A stretch of 6,398 nt of DNA from an uncultured Bacteroidaceae bacterium (GTDB lineage Bacteria > Bacteroidota > Bacteroidia > Bacteroidales > Bacteroidaceae). The stretch is from contig CAJGDX010000106.1 in NCBI GenBank assembly GCA_904502185.1, positions 1 to 6,398 of the forward strand. The letters run 5' to 3'. A program made the position numbers and the translations under genes. Every line of letters begins with the position of its first letter. Position 1 is the first letter of the stretch. Under the pieces are notes generated by a model, which was not told the DNA's origin, did no database searches, and saw only the letters and a program-made list of their open reading frames with translations. Shown piece by piece: positions 5,037-6,398 of this stretch.

Positions 5037-6398
5037 TTGTTCCAAGTATCTTTCAGTGAAACGGTGCGGTTGAAAATCAGGTTATCGGCAGTAGAGGCCG
5101 GGTCAATGTTGAAGTAGCCGATGCGCTGGAACTGCAGATAGTCGAGCGGTTTGCGCTCTGCGAGATACTTCTCGACCTTGCAATTCTTCAAAACCTTCAA
5201 AGAGTCGGGGTTTATCATCTCTTTCATGGCTTCAAGAGCGTCGCAGTTCTTTGCCTCGCGTATTGCCGCCATCTCATCACGTGGATTCTCTGCACTCCAC
5301 AGACGGTCGTAGAGGCGTACCTCAGCGTCAAGACAATGACGGCGGCTTACCCAGTGGATGGTGCTCTTTACCTTGCGGTTGGCATCTGCCTCGCCTGTCT
5401 TTGTCTGCGGTATGTACTCACAGAGAACCTCTGTCACATTGCCGTTCTCGTCCTTGTTGCAGCCGGTGCAAAGTACGATGTATGCGTTCTTCAGACGCAC
5501 CTCGCGACCAGGTGTCAAGCGGAAGTAGTTCTTTGGAGCATCCTCCATGAAGTCGTCGCTCTCAATCCAAAGCTCGTTGCAGAACTCTATTGTGTGTGTG
5601 CCGTCTTCCGGACGTTCCGGGTTGTTTATTGCAGTGAGCTCCTCAACCTTGTCTTCAGGATAGTTGGTTATGGTGAGCTTGATGGGGTTGATTACTGCCG
5701 AAACACGTGTGGCGCGGCTGTTCAGGTCTTCGCGTACGGCGCTCTCGAGCAGTGCGAAATCGTTGAGTGCGTCGTATGTGGTGTAACCGATCTTGTCAAC
5801 AAAATTTCTGATTGATTCGGGAGAGTAGCCGCGACGGCGGAAACCGCAGAGTGTCGGCATACGTGGATCGTCCCAGCCGTTTACCAAGCCCTCTTTTACA
5901 AGGATAAGCAGGTTGCGCTTGCTCATCAGGGTGTAATTGAGGTTGAGTTTGTTGAACTCGTACTGGCGTGGACGGTTGTCGTCAAGGTCCTTGCCGTCTT
6001 TTACCCAGTCGACAAACAGGTCGTACAAAGGACGGTGAGGAACGAACTCAAGTGTACACAATGAGTGTGTGACACCCTCGAAGTAGTCGCTCTGGCCGTG
6101 AGCGAAGTCATACATCGGGTATGCCTTCCACTTCTCGCCGGTGCGGTGGTGTGCTGCCTTTACGACGCGGTATATGATAGGGTCGCGGAAGTGCATGTTG
6201 GGGCTTGCCATGTCTATCTTGGCACGCAGCACCATCTTGCCCTCCTCAATCTCGCCAGTATTCATCTTCCGGAACAGTTCAAGGCTCTCTTCGATTGGAC
6301 GGTCACGGTAGGGGCTGTTTGTGCCGGGCTGTGTGGGTGTACCCTTCTGCTCGGCAATCTGCTCTGCGCTCTGCTCGTCGATATACGCCTTGCCCTCC
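5021..6398 (-). CDS. glnS: Glutaminyl-tRNA synthetase, C-terminal ~80% (5' end outside window)
   Basis: This class I aminoacyl-tRNA synthetase charges tRNA-Gln with glutamine using ATP in the cytoplasm. The frame stays open to the right edge. The Met codon at 6265 is internal, because upstream codons encode GKAYIDEQSAEQIAEQKGT and NSPYRDRPIEESLELFRK, which align with the family just past the HIGH half of the active site. The 458 visible residues also contain LRAKIDMASP, the glutamine-pocket block YPMYDFAHGQSDYFEGVTHS, QYEFNKLNLNYT, the KMSKS-equivalent LMSKR, GWDDPRMPTL, and the anticodon-binding beta barrels ending NRTVSLKDTWNKLKGK. Compared with the 554-residue E. coli enzyme, about 110-120 N-terminal residues with the HIGH motif lie beyond the window. 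Before the last barrel strands (AENPRDEMAAIREAKNCDALEAM) there is an insertion of roughly a dozen residues relative to E. coli. YPMYDF and THSLCTLEF identify GlnRS rather than GluRS. Direct GlnRS charging is expected in Bacteroidota. The TPR gene follows 25 nt after its stop. Confidence 0.96.
   Translation of the reverse strand, partial: EGKAYIDEQSAEQIAEQKGTPTQPGTNSPYRDRPIEESLELFRKMNTGEIEEGKMVLRAKIDMASPNMHFRDPIIYRVVKAAHHRTGEKWKAYPMYDFAHGQSDYFEGVTHSLCTLEFVPHRPLYDLFVDWVKDGKDLDDNRPRQYEFNKLNLNYTLMSKRNLLILVKEGLVNGWDDPRMPTLCGFRRRGYSPESIRNFVDKIGYTTYDALNDFALLESAVREDLNSRATRVSAVINPIKLTITNYPEDKVEELTAINNPERPEDGTHTIEFCNELWIESDDFMEDAPKNYFRLTPGREVRLKNAYIVLCTGCNKDENGNVTEVLCEYIPQTKTGEADANRKVKSTIHWVSRRHCLDAEVRLYDRLWSAENPRDEMAAIREAKNCDALEAMKEMINPDSLKVLKNCKVEKYLAERKPLDYLQFQRIGYFNIDPASTADNLIFNRTVSLKDTWNKLKGK

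Noticed and set aside
5336..5815. 159-codon plus-strand ORF opposite glnS
   Set aside because: It is antisense to highly conserved GlnRS coding sequence, with a Cys- and Val-rich composition typical of a shadow frame.
6263..6265. ATG at 6265 as the glnS start
   Set aside because: Codons upstream to the window edge encode conserved GlnRS sequence (GKAYIDEQ, NSPYRDRP), so the gene continues past the window.
1..6398. CRISPR array, insertion sequence, tRNA, rRNA or toxin-antitoxin pair
   Set aside because: I looked for direct repeats with regular spacing, terminal inverted repeats around a transposase, tRNA T-loop sequences and small paired ORFs; none were found.

Overview
The window looks like an ordinary chromosomal stretch of a Bacteroidota (probably Bacteroidales) genome. 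Three observations support this: a fragment of a DUF5103 / type IX secretion plug-type protein, a GlnRS with the FAHGQSDYFEG block I associate with Bacteroidota, and start regions without Shine-Dalgarno sequences whose upstream boxes fit the Bacteroides -7 pattern TAnnTTTG. There is no sign of a prophage, transposon, CRISPR array, rRNA or tRNA, and I find no obviously new multi-gene system.

Layout: (1) 1-888 (+) is the 3' part of a DUF5103 protein gene. (2) 907-952 is a perfect 19-bp inverted repeat between convergent genes, most likely a bidirectional terminator. (3) 962-2128 (-) encodes an 11-helix WecA/TagO/MraY-type polyprenyl-phosphate sugar-1-phosphate transferase. (4) 2129-2474 is a 346-bp AT-rich divergent spacer. 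It carries a promoter for each flanking gene, several nested inverted repeats that could be a small structured RNA, and a terminator-like hairpin just before the next start codon. (5) 2475-3539 (+) is a short-form mannose-1-phosphate guanylyltransferase (manC), followed by a rho-independent terminator. (6) 3574-4995 (-) encodes a TPR protein of unknown function that converges on manC. (7) 5021-6398 (-) is the C-terminal ~80% of glutaminyl-tRNA synthetase (glnS), which runs off the right edge and lies 25 nt upstream of the TPR gene.

Functional links: the divergent transferase and manC both supply surface-glycan synthesis, one by loading the lipid carrier and the other by making GDP-mannose. 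Their shared spacer would allow coordinated control, which is inference. glnS and the TPR gene probably form one minus-strand operon. The most interesting signals are non-coding: two consecutive minus-strand genes each place their stop codon in the loop of a perfect hairpin, and the transferase/manC spacer is unusually rich in RNA-like structure.
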